Part shown: piece by piece, positions 7,679-16,837 of the stretch
How positions within the stretch are numbered: the first letter of the stretch is position 1
Layout: every line of letters starts with the position of its first letter
Assembly (NCBI GenBank): GCA_018053995.1
Contig: JAGPKJ010000004.1
Location: 1-64,000 of the forward strand
DNA length: 64,000 nt
Origin: Lachnospiraceae bacterium
Lineage (GTDB): Bacteria; Bacillota; Clostridia; Lachnospirales; Lachnospiraceae
Direction: 5' to 3'
Position numbers and translations under genes: made by a program
The notes under the pieces: model-generated
Databases searched by the model: none
Told to the model about the DNA's origin: nothing
What the model saw: the letters and a program-made list of their open reading frames with translations, nothing else

Positions 7679-9058
7679 ATGAAAAAGAGATTATTGAGTC
7701 TGGTTTTGGGAACATCAATGATAACAGCAATGCTTGCAGGCTGCGGCAGCACTAGTGCAGCTACTACAGCAAGCTCAGCTGCAGCAAGTGAAGCATCATC
7801 AGCGGCAGCTACATCATCTGCAGCAGCATCAACAGCAGCTTCTACTACAGCATCAACAGGCAGCGGCAAGGTTTATTACCTTAACTTCAAACCTGAGCAG
7901 GATGAACAGTGGCAGGCACTTGCTAAGAAATATACCGAAGAGACAGGAGTTCCTGTTACAGTAGTAACAGCAGCATCAGGTCAGTATGAGACAACGCTCA
8001 TGAGTGAGATGGCTAAGAGCGATGCTCCTACACTTTTCCAGGTTAACGGACCTGTAGGTCTTAAGAACTGGAAGGATTATTGCTATGATCTTTCTGGATC
8101 AGATATCTATAAGCAGCTTACAAGTGATGATTATGCACTTAAGAATGATGATGGTTCTGTCGATGGTATCGCATATGTAATCGAATCTTATGGTATAATC
8201 ACAAATACAGACCTTCTTAAGAAGGCAGGCTATACAACAGATGATATCCAGTCATTTGATGATCTTAAGAAAGTAGCAGAAGATATCACAGCAAATAAAG
8301 ATACATTAGGTTTCTCAGCATTTACATCAGCAGGTATGGATTCATCTTCTGACTGGAGATTCAAGACGCATCTTGCAAATCTTCCTATTTACTTTGAGTA
8401 TCAGGATGATAAGATTACATCAACAGATGCTATCAAGGGAACATACCTTGACAATTACAAGAACATCTTCGATCTTTACATCAACAATTCAACATGCGAT
8501 CCTAAAGAACTCTCAGGCAAGACAGCTGATGATTCACGCAGTGATTTCGTTGATGGAAAGGCAGTATTCTATCAGAACGGTTCATGGGAGTATTCAGAAC
8601 TTGCAAAGACATACAGTGATGATCAGCTCGCTATGATCCCGATCTATATCGGAGCCGGCGATGAGGCTAATCAGGGACTTTGCACAGGCACAGAGAACTA
8701 TTGGTGTGTAAATAAAGAAGCATCTGAAGATGATATCAAAGCTACACTTGATTTCATGAATTGGTGCGTAACATCTGCTGAGGGAACAAAGGCTATGGCA
8801 GAAGACATGGGCTTTACAATTCCTTTCAAGACAGCACAGGAATCAACTAATCTGTTCGTAAAAGAAGATGCAGAGATGACAGCAGCAGGAAAGAAGCCTG
8901 TATCATGGAACTTCACTACAATGCCTTCAGAAGACTGGAAGAACGGCGTAGGATCTGCACTTACAGCATATGCTGCAGGAACAGGAACATGGGATGATGT
9001 TGTAGCAGCATTCGTTGACGGATGGGCAACAGAATACAAGCTTGCAAACAACGGCTGA
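7679..9058 (+). CDS. Sugar ABC transporter, substrate-binding lipoprotein
   Basis: A 459-residue extracytoplasmic solute-binding protein of family 1. Its lipoprotein signal ends at MLAGC (Cys 22) and is followed by a long Ser/Ala/Thr linker before the binding domain. The binding domain has features usual for the family, such as VTVVTAASGQYETTL, an FQVNGP segment and a TDLLKKAGY motif. The ATG at 7679 follows AAAGGAGAGG; the ATG at 7634 gives no signal peptide and is rejected. Two permeases follow, but no ATPase gene is nearby, so a shared MsmK/UgpC-type ATPase elsewhere is inferred. The sugar is unknown. Confidence 0.9.
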   Translation: MKKRLLSLVLGTSMITAMLAGCGSTSAATTASSAAASEASSAAATSSAAASTAASTTASTGSGKVYYLNFKPEQDEQWQALAKKYTEETGVPVTVVTAASGQYETTLMSEMAKSDAPTLFQVNGPVGLKNWKDYCYDLSGSDIYKQLTSDDYALKNDDGSVDGIAYVIESYGIITNTDLLKKAGYTTDDIQSFDDLKKVAEDITANKDTLGFSAFTSAGMDSSSDWRFKTHLANLPIYFEYQDDKITSTDAIKGTYLDNYKNIFDLYINNSTCDPKELSGKTADDSRSDFVDGKAVFYQNGSWEYSELAKTYSDDQLAMIPIYIGAGDEANQGLCTGTENYWCVNKEASEDDIKATLDFMNWCVTSAEGTKAMAEDMGFTIPFKTAQESTNLFVKEDAEMTAAGKKPVSWNFTTMPSEDWKNGVGSALTAYAAGTGTWDDVVAAFVDGWATEYKLANNG

Positions 9059-9074
9059 TTTTGTAGTAAACCAG

Positions 9075-9110
9075 AAGGGGTAAGCTGAAATACGCTTGCC
9101 CCTTTTTTTA
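9075..9110 (+). terminator. Intra-operon terminator between binding protein and permeases
   Basis: An 11-base-pair stem (9075-9085 with 9094-9104, one T-G wobble) with an 8-base loop ends in a run of T. Its place just upstream of the permease Shine-Dalgarno suggests partial termination, giving more binding protein than permease. Confidence 0.85.
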
Positions 9111-9124
9111 GAAAGGTGGGCTTC

Positions 9125-9976
9125 ATGCAGAAAGCAATCAGAAAATACTGGCCAGTCTTCGTTCTTCCAACATTTATCGCATTTATAATTGGGTTCGTAT
9201 GGCCGTTCATTTGGGGAATAATTCTTTCATTCTGCAAATTTACAACAGTAAAAAATGTGAAATTCGTCGGACTTTCGAATTACAAGAACATATTTATCGA
9301 TGATACATTTTCGCATGCGTTTTTATTTACGGCATTATTTGCAATAGTTTCGACGATACTGATCAATCTGATAGCTCTAGGCATAGCACTCCTTCTTACA
9401 AGAGGGATAAAGGGAACAAATACATTCAGAACGATCTTCTTTATGCCGAATCTTATCGGAGGCATCGTTCTTGGCTATATCTGGCAGATATTGCTCAACG
9501 GACTTCTGTCAGTGTGGAACAAACCGCTTCTCGCACTTAACGAGAAATATGGATTCTGGGGTCTGATCATACTCATGTGCTGGCAGCAGATAGGTTACAT
9601 GATGATAATCTATATCGCCGGTCTTCAGAATGTCTCACCGGATCTTGTGGAAGCAGCAAGTATCGATGGCGCAACGAGAAGCCAGATCATTACAAAGATA
9701 AAGATTCCGATGATAATGCCGAGTATCACGATATGCACATTCCTTACACTTACAAATGCGTTCAAGCTCTTTGATCAGAACTTATCACTTACAGCAGGCG
9801 AACCGGCAAAAAAATCGCAGATGCTCGCGCTGAATATATATGATACGTTCTATAGTAGAAGCGGACCTCAGTGGAAGGGTATAGGACAGGCGAAAGCAGT
9901 AGTGTTTTTCCTTGTCGTTGTAGTCATCGCACTTTTGCAGCTCAGGCTGACACGTTCTAAGGAGGTGCAGCAATGA
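9125..9976 (+). CDS. Sugar ABC transporter permease (MalF/UgpA type)
   Basis: A 283-residue inner-membrane permease with six predicted hydrophobic segments. The conserved cytoplasmic EAA loop VEAASIDGATRSQIITKIKI is the ATPase contact site of this family. The ATG at 9125, just after AAAGGTGG, is preferred over the GTG at 9116, which overlaps that box. It is followed by the second permease with a 4-base ATGA overlap, indicating translational coupling and a heterodimeric channel. Confidence 0.9.
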   Translation: MQKAIRKYWPVFVLPTFIAFIIGFVWPFIWGIILSFCKFTTVKNVKFVGLSNYKNIFIDDTFSHAFLFTALFAIVSTILINLIALGIALLLTRGIKGTNTFRTIFFMPNLIGGIVLGYIWQILLNGLLSVWNKPLLALNEKYGFWGLIILMCWQQIGYMMIIYIAGLQNVSPDLVEAASIDGATRSQIITKIKIPMIMPSITICTFLTLTNAFKLFDQNLSLTAGEPAKKSQMLALNIYDTFYSRSGPQWKGIGQAKAVVFFLVVVVIALLQLRLTRSKEVQQ

Positions 9977-10824
9977 TAAAAGGATCGAAAGCATCTAAAC
10001 GGGCTAATAACCTGATTACAATTATTCTTACCGTAGTTAGCTTTCTTTATATCTACCCGATATTTATGATACTTATGAATTCATTTAAAGATGAGAATGC
10101 GATATCGACATCGCGTGCCTTTGAAATTCCGGATTCATCAACATTTGTCGGACTTAAGAACTATATATATGGCATTACTGAGATGGATTTCCTTAAATCA
10201 TTCGGATACAGCGTTCTGATAACTGTCACATCAGTTGCACTTATCATGATATGCTGCTCAATGTGTGCCTGGTATATCACGAGAGTTGATTCGATACTGT
10301 CAAAGGGAATGTATTTCTTATGTGTATTTTCAATGGTAGTCCCGTTCCAGATGGTAATGTTCACACTGGCAAAGACTGCTGACACATTAAAGCTCAACAA
10401 TCCGTTCAACATCTGTATCATCTATCTGGGATTTGGTGCGGGTCTGGCGGTATTCATGTTTTCAGGATTTATGAAATCGATACCTCTGGAAATAGAAGAG
10501 GCGGCGATGATAGACGGATGTAATCCGCTTCAGATATTTTTCAAGATAATAATACCGATCCTTAAGCCTACACTTATCTCTACAGCTATACTTGAGACAA
10601 TGTGGGTATGGAACGATTATCTTCTTCCTACACTTGTGCTTGATATAAAGAAATACCGCACGATCCCGATGTCGATCCAGTATTTCCGTGGAAGCTATGG
10701 CAGTGTTCAGATGGCACCGATGATGGCTTGCATCATGATAACGATACTTCCGGTGATAATACTGTATCTCGTATGCCAGAAATATATAATAGAAGGCGTT
10801 GTTGCAGGCGCAGTCAAGGGATGA
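9973..10824 (+). CDS. Sugar ABC transporter permease (MalG/UgpE type)
   Basis: A 283-residue partner permease. It has an N-terminal membrane segment, a periplasm-facing loop containing VGLKNY, further membrane segments, and the EAA loop IEEAAMIDGCNPLQIFFKII. The AAGGAGG box lies inside the end of the preceding gene and the start overlaps its stop. It is the last gene of the importer operon; no sugar hydrolase or ATPase follows, since hpf has its own promoter. Confidence 0.9.
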   Translation: MIKGSKASKRANNLITIILTVVSFLYIYPIFMILMNSFKDENAISTSRAFEIPDSSTFVGLKNYIYGITEMDFLKSFGYSVLITVTSVALIMICCSMCAWYITRVDSILSKGMYFLCVFSMVVPFQMVMFTLAKTADTLKLNNPFNICIIYLGFGAGLAVFMFSGFMKSIPLEIEEAAMIDGCNPLQIFFKIIIPILKPTLISTAILETMWVWNDYLLPTLVLDIKKYRTIPMSIQYFRGSYGSVQMAPMMACIMITILPVIILYLVCQKYIIEGVVAGAVKG

Positions 10825-10865
10825 TGTATGTTTTCTGAATCTTTTGTTAATAAATATTGAATCCA

Positions 10866-10894
10866 TTGAAAAAAGAGGTGTCAATTGGTATAAT
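10866..10894 (+). promoter_or_regulatory. Promoter of hpf
   Basis: A -35 TTGAAA (10866-10871) and a perfect -10 TATAAT (10889-10894) are separated by 17 bases. They lie about 70 bases before the hpf start. Confidence 0.8.
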
Positions 10895-10965
10895 CATATT
10901 ATCAATCGAGGCAGCGCTCAAATGGGCGCAAGGTCGCGAAATATCCTATGAAAGGGATGATACAT

Positions 10966-11493
10966 ATGAAAATTGTTATAGTAGGAAAGAATATTGACAT
11001 CACCCCCGGTCTTAAGAGCGCAGTAGAGGATAAGATCGGAAAACTGTCCAAGTATTTCACGGAGGAGACAACAGCTCACGTAACGCTTAGTGTGGAGAAG
11101 GACAGGCAGAAGATTGAGGTTACGATTCCTGTTAAGGGAAAGATAATCCGTTCAGAGCAGGTAAGCAGCGATATGTATGTATCGATCGATCTTGTAGAAG
11201 AGGTCATCGAACGTCAGCTCAAGAAGTACAAGAATAAGATCATTGATAAGCAGCAGGAAGACAGCTGTTTCCAGAAGGCATATATCGACAAGGATTATGC
11301 CGATGAAGATGAGATAAAGATCATCCGTACAAAGAAGTTTGAAGTAAAGCCTATGTATCCGGATGACGCATGTGTTCAGATGGAATTGCTGGGACATAAT
11401 TTCTATGTGTTCATCAATGCTGAGAACAATCAGGTCAATGTTGTATATAAGCGTAAGAACAACACATATGGTCTGATCGAACCGGAAGCATAA
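10966..11493 (+). CDS. hpf: Ribosome hibernation promoting factor, long form
   Basis: A 175-residue long-form HPF. The N-terminal domain (about 1-95, beginning MKIVIVGKNIDITPGLK and including the LSKYF and VTIPVKG segments) binds the 30S decoding region. The C-terminal domain (about 118-175, IIRTKKFEVKPMYPDDACVQMELLGHNFYVF) dimerises to make 100S ribosomes. The ATG at 10966 is used because the family begins at MKIVI, and GGGA lies 9 bases upstream; the ATG at 10948 adds residues absent from the family. It is monocistronic, with its own promoter and terminator. Confidence 0.95.
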   Translation: MKIVIVGKNIDITPGLKSAVEDKIGKLSKYFTEETTAHVTLSVEKDRQKIEVTIPVKGKIIRSEQVSSDMYVSIDLVEEVIERQLKKYKNKIIDKQQEDSCFQKAYIDKDYADEDEIKIIRTKKFEVKPMYPDDACVQMELLGHNFYVFINAENNQVNVVYKRKNNTYGLIEPEA

Positions 11494-11547
11494 TTCGAGT
11501 TGAAAAAAGTTGTAAACTGAATTGCAGCTGCATATCTGAAAAAAAGT

Positions 11548-11586
11548 TCTGCAGTCCCTTGGCGATCAAGAGACTGCAGATTTTTT
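11548..11586 (+). terminator. Terminator after hpf
   Basis: A long stem starts TCTGCAGTC and pairs with GACTGCAGA, extended inward by CTTG/CAAG after one mismatch. A run of six T follows. Confidence 0.9.
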
Positions 11587-11657
11587 CATGATGATCGCCG
11601 GTCAAGGTTCAAGGCTTGCTTTTTTTAATATTTTTATAGAAAGTTCCGGTTTGTTTA

Positions 11658-11686
11658 TTGCAAATAGAATAACCCTATGATACAAT
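11658..11686 (+). promoter_or_regulatory. Promoter of the butyryl-CoA operon
   Basis: TTGCAA (11658-11663) and TACAAT (11681-11686) are separated by 17 bases. They lie about 90 bases upstream of the thiolase start, in an AT-rich gap after the hpf terminator. Confidence 0.6.
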
Positions 11687-11778
11687 AAACCTACATGTGA
11701 TAAAAAAATAACAATCATTTCAAATCAGTGCATTCCGGTAGTCCCGGACTGCCGTTTCATTATGGAAGGGAGATCAGA

Positions 11779-12963
11779 ATGGCAAAGAAAATCGTACTAG
11801 CAGGCGCATGCCGTACAGCTATCGGAAAGATGGGCGGAGGACTTTCAACAACACCGGCAGCAGATCTGGGTGCAGCTGTAATAAAGGATGCACTGAAAAG
11901 AGCAGGAGTATCTGCTGATAAAGTCGATCACGTATATATGGGCTGCGTTATACAGGCAGCACTTGGACAGAACGTTGCACGTCAGGCAGCACTTAAGGCG
12001 GGATGTCCTTTTGAGACAACAGCAGTTACAGTTAATGTTGTCTGTGGTTCAGGTCTTGATTCTGTCAATATGGCAGCAGAGATGATCGAATGCGGCGATG
12101 CTGATATCGTTGTTGCAGGCGGCATGGAGAATATGTCAATGGCTCCTTACGCAGCTACGAATGCACGTTTTGGATATAGAATGAACGATGGCAAGCTTGT
12201 TGATACTATGATAAAGGATGCTCTTTGGGATGCATTCAACAATTACCATATGATGATCACAGCAGAGAATGTTGCTGAAAAGTGGAATCTCACACGTGAT
12301 GAACTTGATGAGTTCTCAGCGATAAGCCAGCAGAAGTGCGAGAAGGCTATGAACTCCGGACGTTTCAAGGACGAGATCGTTCCTATCGAAGTAAAGCAGA
12401 AGAAAAAGGTTGTTGTATTTGATACAGATGAAGGTCCTCGTGCAGGAACGACAAAGGAGACCCTTGCAGGTCTTAAGTGCTGTTCAGGTAAAGAGGGCGG
12501 CGTAGTTACAGCAGGAAATGCATCAGGAATCAATGATGGTGCAGCAGCAGTTGTTGTAATGAGCGAAGAAAAAGCTAAGGAGCTTGGTGTTAAGCCTATG
12601 GCAACATGGGTAGCAGGAGCTCTTGGTGGTGTTGATCCTGCGATCATGGGCATTGGTCCTGTCGCTGCGACAAAGAAGGTTCTGGCAAGAACAGGACTTA
12701 AGATCGATGACTTTGATCTTATCGAAGCTAACGAAGCATTTGCAGCTCAGTCATGTGCAGTTGCCAAGGAACTTAAGTTCAATCCTGAAAAGCTTAATGT
12801 CAATGGCGGTGCGATAGCACTTGGACATCCGGTTGGAGCTTCAGGATGCCGTATCCTGGTTACACTTCTTAATGAGATGGTAAAGCGTGATGCGAAGAAG
12901 GGTCTTGCGACACTCTGCATCGGCGGTGGTCAGGGCTGTGCTACAGTAGTTGAGCGTGACTGA
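11779..12963 (+). CDS. thlA: Acetyl-CoA C-acetyltransferase (thiolase)
   Basis: A 394-residue biosynthetic thiolase that condenses two acetyl-CoA to acetoacetyl-CoA, the first step of butyrate formation. The nucleophilic Cys is in VNVVCGSGL (about residue 89), the catalytic His is in [10 protein letters not shown] and the second Cys is in LCIGGGQG near the C-terminus. The ATG at 11779 follows a GAAGGGAGA box; the 17-codon upstream extension is not family-like. It is the first gene of the operon with crt, hbd, bcd, etfB and etfA. A second, closely similar thiolase lies at 20469. Confidence 0.95.
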   Translation: MAKKIVLAGACRTAIGKMGGGLSTTPAADLGAAVIKDALKRAGVSADKVDHVYMGCVIQAALGQNVARQAALKAGCPFETTAVTVNVVCGSGLDSVNMAAEMIECGDADIVVAGGMENMSMAPYAATNARFGYRMNDGKLVDTMIKDALWDAFNNYHMMITAENVAEKWNLTRDELDEFSAISQQKCEKAMNSGRFKDEIVPIEVKQKKKVVVFDTDEGPRAGTTKETLAGLKCCSGKEGGVVTAGNASGINDGAAAVVVMSEEKAKELGVKPMATWVAGALGGVDPAIMGIGPVAATKKVLARTGLKIDDFDLIEANEAFAAQSCAVAKELKFNPEKLNVNGGAIALGHPVGASGCRILVTLLNEMVKRDAKKGLATLCIGGGQGCATVVERD

Positions 12964-12982
12964 TATTAAAATGTGATACTTG

Positions 12983-13011
12983 CGGCTTTGAGGTTTTCTG
13001 CCTCAAAGCCG
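12983..13011 (+). other. Perfect intercistronic hairpin between thl and crt
   Basis: An 11-base-pair perfect stem CGGCTTTGAGG/CCTCAAAGCCG with a 7-base loop. No T run follows, so it is more likely an mRNA-stability or processing element than an efficient terminator. Confidence 0.7.
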
Positions 13012-13040
13012 TTAATGCGGTTAAAAAGGAGACAGATAAC

Positions 13041-13826
13041 ATGGAATTTGTACAGTATGAAGTAAAAGGCATGGTCGGAGAGATAACGATCAGCCGTGAA
13101 AAAGCACTTAATGCACTTAATTCAGCAGTACTTGACGAGCTCAAGAGTGTTGTTGAGGCCGTTGATCTTGCAGCTGTAAGATGCCTCATAATCACAGGCG
13201 CCGGAGAGAAATCATTTGTTGCCGGAGCAGATATCGCTGAGATGAGCACACTTACAAAAGCTGAGGGAGAAGCATTCGGCAAGAAAGGCAATGATGTCTT
13301 CCGTGAGATCGAATCACTTCCAATCCCGGTCATCGCAGCCGTAAACGGCTTTGCACTTGGCGGCGGATGCGAGCTTTCAATGTCATGTGATATACGTATC
13401 TGCTCAGATAATGCAGTGTTTGGACAGCCGGAAACAGGTCTTGGAATCACACCCGGATTTGGCGGGACACAGCGTCTTGCACGTCTCATCGGACCTGGAA
13501 TGGCTAAGCAGATGATATATGCGGCACTTAATATCAAGGCAGAAGAAGCACTTCGTGTAGGTCTTGTAAATGCAGTATATCCGCAGGCGGATCTTATGGC
13601 AGCAGCAGAAAAACTTGCCGGCAAGATCGCAAAGAATGCTCCTATCGCAGTTCGTGCGTGCAAGAAGGCAGTAAATGACGGTCTTCAGGTTGACATAGAT
13701 AAAGCTATAGCTATCGAAGAGAAACAGTTCGGAAGCTGCTTTGAGACAGAAGATCAGAAGTACGGTATGGCATTCTTCCTTGATAAGAACAAGGAAAAGG
13801 TTAAAGAAGCGTTTAAAAACTGCTGA
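13041..13826 (+). CDS. crt: Crotonase, 3-hydroxybutyryl-CoA dehydratase
   Basis: A 261-residue enoyl-CoA hydratase/isomerase-fold protein that dehydrates 3-hydroxybutyryl-CoA to crotonyl-CoA. It has the oxyanion-hole motif AGADIAEM, the FALGGGCELSMSCD motif, and catalytic-region residues in FGQPETGLGITPGFGG. Length is typical. It is the second gene of the operon and is preceded by an AAAAAGGAGA box. Confidence 0.95.
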   Translation: MEFVQYEVKGMVGEITISREKALNALNSAVLDELKSVVEAVDLAAVRCLIITGAGEKSFVAGADIAEMSTLTKAEGEAFGKKGNDVFREIESLPIPVIAAVNGFALGGGCELSMSCDIRICSDNAVFGQPETGLGITPGFGGTQRLARLIGPGMAKQMIYAALNIKAEEALRVGLVNAVYPQADLMAAAEKLAGKIAKNAPIAVRACKKAVNDGLQVDIDKAIAIEEKQFGSCFETEDQKYGMAFFLDKNKEKVKEAFKNC

Positions 13827-13903
13827 TGTCTCTTATTTGACAGAAAAATGAGAAATTCAGTACAAAACATATAAATTAACAACATACTATGGAGGTAATT
13901 GAA

Positions 13904-14779
13904 ATGAAGGTAGCAGTCATTGGTGCAGGAACAATGGGTTCCGGTATCGCACAGGCATTTGCACAGTGCGACGAAGTTGAGAAAGTTTATCTCTGCGATA
14001 TAAAGCAGGAATATGCTGACGGCGGCAAGGCTAAGATACAGAAGGGTCTCGACAAGAGAGTAGCTAAAGGAAAGACTACGCAGGCAGACGCAGACGCTCT
14101 TATGGCAAAGATTCAGACAGGTCTTAATTCACAGGCTGTAGATCCCGATCTTGTTGTTGAAGCTGCACTCGAAGTTATGGATATAAAGAAGAACTGCTTT
14201 AAGGACATGCAGGAGAATATCGTAAAGAATGAGAACTGCATCTTTGCTTCAAATACATCATCTCTTTCGATCACAGAGATCGGAACAGGACTTAAGAAGC
14301 CGATCATCGGAATGCATTTCTTTAATCCGGCTCCTGTTATGAAACTTGTTGAAGTTATCGCCGGAATCAATACTTCTGCAGAAGATGTTGAAAAGGTAAA
14401 AGAGATAGCTGTCAAACTCGGAAAGACACCTGTACAGGTTAACGAAGCTCCCGGATTCGTTGTAAACAGAATCCTTGTTCCTATGATAAATGAAGCTATC
14501 TTCGTTTATTCAGAAGGTGTTTCAGATATCGCCGGTATCGATGCAGGCATGAAGCTTGGATGCAATCATCCTATGGGACCGCTTGAACTGGGCGATTTCA
14601 TCGGACTTGATATAGTTCTTGCGATCATGGAGACAATATATGCAGAGACAGGTGATTCAAAATATCGTCCGGCTCCGCTCCTTAAGAAGATGGTCCGTGG
14701 CAAGCACCTTGGATGCAAGACCGGCCTTGGCTTCTACAATTATGCCGATGGCAATAAAGTTCCTGTAGATAAGCAGTGA
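13904..14779 (+). CDS. hbd: 3-hydroxybutyryl-CoA dehydrogenase
   Basis: A 291-residue NAD(P)-dependent dehydrogenase that reduces acetoacetyl-CoA to 3-hydroxybutyryl-CoA. It starts MKVAVIGAGTMGSGIA, a Rossmann GxGxxG nucleotide-binding motif. It also shows NTSSLSITEI, the catalytic His in GMHFFNPAPVM, and the C-terminal domain with NRILVPMINEA and NHPMGPLELGDFIGLD. The ATG at 13904 is used because the family starts at MKVAV and a perfect GGAGG box lies 8 bases upstream. Confidence 0.95.
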   Translation: MKVAVIGAGTMGSGIAQAFAQCDEVEKVYLCDIKQEYADGGKAKIQKGLDKRVAKGKTTQADADALMAKIQTGLNSQAVDPDLVVEAALEVMDIKKNCFKDMQENIVKNENCIFASNTSSLSITEIGTGLKKPIIGMHFFNPAPVMKLVEVIAGINTSAEDVEKVKEIAVKLGKTPVQVNEAPGFVVNRILVPMINEAIFVYSEGVSDIAGIDAGMKLGCNHPMGPLELGDFIGLDIVLAIMETIYAETGDSKYRPAPLLKKMVRGKHLGCKTGLGFYNYADGNKVPVDKQ

Positions 14780-14819
14780 TATTTTATATAGAACAGAAAA
14801 TAATGGAGGAAAGAGAATT

Positions 14820-15971
14820 ATGGATTTTAGTTTAGGTAAAGAGCATGAACTGGCCAGGCAGCTGTTTAAGGACTTCGCTCAGAACGAAGTAAAGCCGCTC
14901 GCACAGGAAGTTGATGAGAATGAGAGATTCCCTCGCGAGACAGTCGATAAGATGGCCAAGAATGGTTTCCTCGGAATCGCTGTTCCCAAGGAATATGGCG
15001 GACAGGGATGTGATCCACTTACATACGTTATGTGTGTTGAGGAACTCTCTAAGGTCTGCGGTACTACAGGCGTTATAGTTTCTGCACATTCATCACTCTG
15101 CTGCGATCCTATCATGAACTTTGGTACAGAAGAGCAGAAGCAGAAGTTCCTTGTTCCGCTTGCAAAGGGCGAAAAGCTCGGAGCATTCGGTCTTACAGAA
15201 CCCGGTGCCGGCACAGATGCACAGGGACAGCAGACAAAGGCTGTCGAAGATGGAGATTCATGGGTACTCAACGGATCAAAGTGCTTTATCACAAATGGTA
15301 AAGAAGCTGATGTCTACGTGATCTTCGCTGTAACAGGAAAGATCGAAAAGCACGGCAAAACTCTTAAGGAGATCTCAGCATTCATAGTTGAGAAGAACAC
15401 ACCCGGATTTACTTTCGGTGTCAAGGAAAATAAGATGGGTATCCGTGGTTCATCAACATATGAACTTTTCTTTACAGATTGCCGCATCCCTAAGGAGAAC
15501 ATGCTCGGTGAGCGTGGACAGGGATTCAAGATCGCTATGCATACTCTTGACGGCGGACGTATCGGAATCGCTGCTCAGGCTCTTGGACTTGCTGAAGGCG
15601 CTCTTGACGTTACTGTTGATTATGTTAAGGAAAGAAAGCAGTTTGGCCGTTCGATCGGTCAGTTCCAGAATACACAGTTCCAGCTTGCAGATATGAAGAC
15701 TCAGGTACAGGCTGCTCAGTTCCTTGTATACAAGGCTGCCATCGCTAAGGCGACACAGAAGACATACTCTGTTGAAGCTGCCGAGGCTAAGCTTTTTGCA
15801 GCAGAGTGCGCAATGAACGTTACTACAAAGTGCGTACAGCTTCACGGCGGATATGGCTACATCCGTGAGTGTGATGTAGAGCGTATGATGCGTGATGCAA
15901 AGATCACTGAGATCTACGAAGGAACGAGCGAAGTTCAGCGTATGGTAATCTCAGCATCAATGCTCAAGTAA
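14820..15971 (+). CDS. bcd: Butyryl-CoA dehydrogenase
   Basis: A 383-residue acyl-CoA dehydrogenase that reduces crotonyl-CoA to butyryl-CoA with its bound FAD. In clostridia it works with EtfAB, which can bifurcate electrons from NADH to crotonyl-CoA and ferredoxin. Visible are the FAD/substrate motif FGLTEPGAGTD, the WVLNGSKCFITNG strand, and the C-terminal catalytic base Glu in ITEIYEGTSEVQRMVI. Its position directly before etfB-etfA supports the short-chain, electron-bifurcating assignment. Confidence 0.95.
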   Translation: MDFSLGKEHELARQLFKDFAQNEVKPLAQEVDENERFPRETVDKMAKNGFLGIAVPKEYGGQGCDPLTYVMCVEELSKVCGTTGVIVSAHSSLCCDPIMNFGTEEQKQKFLVPLAKGEKLGAFGLTEPGAGTDAQGQQTKAVEDGDSWVLNGSKCFITNGKEADVYVIFAVTGKIEKHGKTLKEISAFIVEKNTPGFTFGVKENKMGIRGSSTYELFFTDCRIPKENMLGERGQGFKIAMHTLDGGRIGIAAQALGLAEGALDVTVDYVKERKQFGRSIGQFQNTQFQLADMKTQVQAAQFLVYKAAIAKATQKTYSVEAAEAKLFAAECAMNVTTKCVQLHGGYGYIRECDVERMMRDAKITEIYEGTSEVQRMVISASMLK

Positions 15972-16012
15972 GTAACAGGCTGACTTAATAATTCGATAAG
16001 GAGTGAAATATA

Positions 16013-16810
16013 ATGAAGATTGTTGTATGTGTAAAGCAGGTACCCGATACTGCAGGTGAAGTAAAATTCAAACCCGATGGATCTCTGGACCGTGCAGCCA
16101 TGCTTACTATCATGAACAATGATGATAAGGCAGGACTTGAAGCCGCACTTCGTATAAAGGATGAAATGAAGGGCAAGGAAGAAGTAGAGATAACAGTAGT
16201 TTCCATGGGTCTTCCGAAGGCAGAAGATGTACTTCGTGAAGCAATGGCAATGGGCGCTGATAAGGGCGTTCTTGTAACAGACAGATGCCTTGGCGGCGCT
16301 GATACATGGGCTACATCACAGACACTCGCAGGCGCTATCCGTAATCTGGATTACGACCTTGTTATCACAGGACGTCAGGCTATCGACGGTGATACAGCAC
16401 AGGTAGGACCTCAGATGTCAGAACGTCTTAATATTCCGATCATAAGCTATGCACAGAGCCTCAAAGTTGAAGGCGACAGTGTAGTAGTAGAGCGTCAGTA
16501 TGAGGATCGTTATCAGGTAGTAAGAGCAAAGATGCCTTGTCTTGTAACAGCTCTGGCTGAACTTAATACTCCCAGATATATGACTCCCGGTGGAATCTTT
16601 GATGCATATAAGAAGGAAATCACTGTTTGGGGACGTAAAGATCTGAAGGATGTTGATGATTCTAATATCGGTAAGGGCGGATCACCTACCATGATCGCTA
16701 AAGCTTCTGATAAAGTCCGCAAGGGCGCAGGCACAAAGGTCGCAGACCTTGGCGCATCAGAGGCAGCCGATTATATCGTAAAGACACTTCAGGAAAAATT
16801 CGTCATCTAA
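16013..16810 (+). CDS. etfB: Electron transfer flavoprotein beta subunit
   Basis: A 265-residue EtfB beginning MKIVVCVKQVPDTAGEVKF, as usual for the family. It includes the signature region RQAIDGDTAQVGPQ and the VERQYEDRYQVV stretch. With EtfA it forms a heterodimeric FAD protein that accepts electrons from NADH and passes them to Bcd and, in bifurcating complexes, to ferredoxin. It is preceded by AAGGAGTGAA and followed by etfA after a 27-base gap. Confidence 0.95.
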   Translation: MKIVVCVKQVPDTAGEVKFKPDGSLDRAAMLTIMNNDDKAGLEAALRIKDEMKGKEEVEITVVSMGLPKAEDVLREAMAMGADKGVLVTDRCLGGADTWATSQTLAGAIRNLDYDLVITGRQAIDGDTAQVGPQMSERLNIPIISYAQSLKVEGDSVVVERQYEDRYQVVRAKMPCLVTALAELNTPRYMTPGGIFDAYKKEITVWGRKDLKDVDDSNIGKGGSPTMIAKASDKVRKGAGTKVADLGASEAADYIVKTLQEKFVI

Positions 16811-16837
16811 TATTAATGTTCAGAATGGAGGATCAAA

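Noticed and set aside
12941..13663. 240-codon ORF antisense to crt
   Set aside because: A shadow of the crotonase reading frame with Ser/Ala/Pro-rich composition and no family signal.
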